Shown: positions 62,685-64,000 of the stretch, one piece after another
How positions within the stretch are numbered: the stretch's first letter is position 1
Layout of the letters: each line of letters begins with the position of its first letter
From: Cacajao melanocephalus
Lineage: Eukaryota; Chordata; Mammalia; Primates; Pitheciidae
Length of the DNA stretch: 64,000 nucleotides
Assembly: GCA_963573385.1 (NCBI GenBank)
Contig: CAUYLG010063017.1
Coordinates: 62,001-126,000 of the forward strand
Reading direction: 5' to 3'
Program-made: the position numbers and the translations under genes
Notes under the pieces: generated by a model
What the model saw: the letters and a program-made list of their open reading frames with translations, nothing else
Databases searched by the model: none
What the model was told of the DNA's origin: nothing

Positions 62685-63062
62685 AAATGCTCCTTGACTC
62701 TTATGATGGGGTTATGTTCTGATAAGCCCATTGCAAATTGAACATGTAAGTTGAAAATGCATTTAATATACCAGTCGCTAGCCCTAGGAAATATCAAATT
62801 CAACTTTGGGAGGCTGAGGCGGACGGATCACAAGGTCAAGAGATAGAGGCCATCCTGGCCAACATGATGAAACCCTGTCTCTACCAAAAATACAAAAAAT
62901 TCGCTGGGCATGGTGGCAAATGCCTGTAGTCCCAGTTACTCAGGAGGGTGAGGCAGGAGAATTGCTTGAACCCAGGAGGCAGACGTTGCAATGAGCCAAG
63001 ATCGCGCCGTCCCAAAAAAAATTGTAAGTTGAACCATCGTTAAGTCAGGGATAGTCTGTATT
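62685..63062. mobile_element. Tigger/mariner-type MITE split by an Alu
   Basis: Ends 62685-62802 and 63020-63062 carry inverted repeats (TGACTCTTATGATGG against the complement of CCATCGTTAAGTCA). Family from memory. Confidence 0.6.
62803..63019 (+). mobile_element. Alu (plus), truncated at both ends
   Basis: Begins ACTTTGGGAGGCTGAGG, lacks the terminal CACTCCAGCC part; AluY-like GGTCAAGAGATAGAGGCC. Confidence 0.85.
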
Positions 63063-63066
63063 GAGA

Positions 63067-63072
63067 CACACA

Positions 63073-63112
<40 letters not shown>
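63067..63112 (+). repeat. (CA)n microsatellite
   Basis: About 22 CA units with one TA interruption. Confidence 0.95.
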
Positions 63113-63954
<842 letters not shown>

Positions 63955-64000
63955 TGAGAATGGGACAGCCTGGGAGGCATGGGCAGAGGGAACTGTGGGA

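Overview
This is nuclear DNA of a primate, very probably a catarrhine (ape or Old World monkey). It is packed with Alu elements, some with AluY-type diagnostic bases, and carries L1, L2, MIR, MaLR and DNA-transposon relics. It holds four multi-exon genes in the order I know from human 1q23.3: TSTD1, USF1, ARHGAP30 and NECTIN4. All four lie on the minus strand, so transcription runs right to left. The exon sets join with GT-AG junctions into intact frames of 115, 310, 1104 and 510 residues. Several encoded residues differ from the human proteins as I remember them: four in TSTD1, a handful in NECTIN4 and dozens in the ARHGAP30 acidic tail. USF1 looks identical. I therefore read this as the orthologous locus of a non-human primate.

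Layout. Bases 1-8700 are gene-free. They hold a minus-strand L1 broken up by Alus and a THE1-like LTR, a plus-strand L1 fragment, and a processed pseudogene of glutaredoxin 5 split by two tandem Alus. TSTD1 (about 8.71-10.04 kb) encodes a single-domain rhodanese. USF1 (about 10.3-16.66 kb) encodes the bHLH-leucine-zipper E-box factor and starts in a CpG island with ETS and YY1-like sites. ARHGAP30 (about 17.67-38.65 kb) encodes a RhoGAP with a long, acidic, fast-changing C-terminal tail; its introns, especially the ends of intron 1 and intron 2, are full of Alus and an L1 3' end. NECTIN4 (about 39.64-57.9 kb) encodes the immunoglobulin-family adhesion receptor nectin-4. Its 9.3-kb first intron holds a direct duplication of about 185 bp, one copy of which lies against exon 1. 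Bases 58-64 kb are upstream of NECTIN4, with repeats and no gene I can support.

The genes share no pathway. What links them is tight head-to-tail packing: about 0.3 kb between USF1 and TSTD1, and about 1 kb each between ARHGAP30 and USF1 and between NECTIN4 and ARHGAP30. I see no operon, CRISPR array or microbial system, and I do not claim a new biological system. The observations most worth checking are the species identity, the duplication beside NECTIN4 exon 1, the Alu-split GLRX5 pseudogene, the changing ARHGAP30 tail, and a 0.4-kb segment in NECTIN4 intron 2 that I cannot explain.
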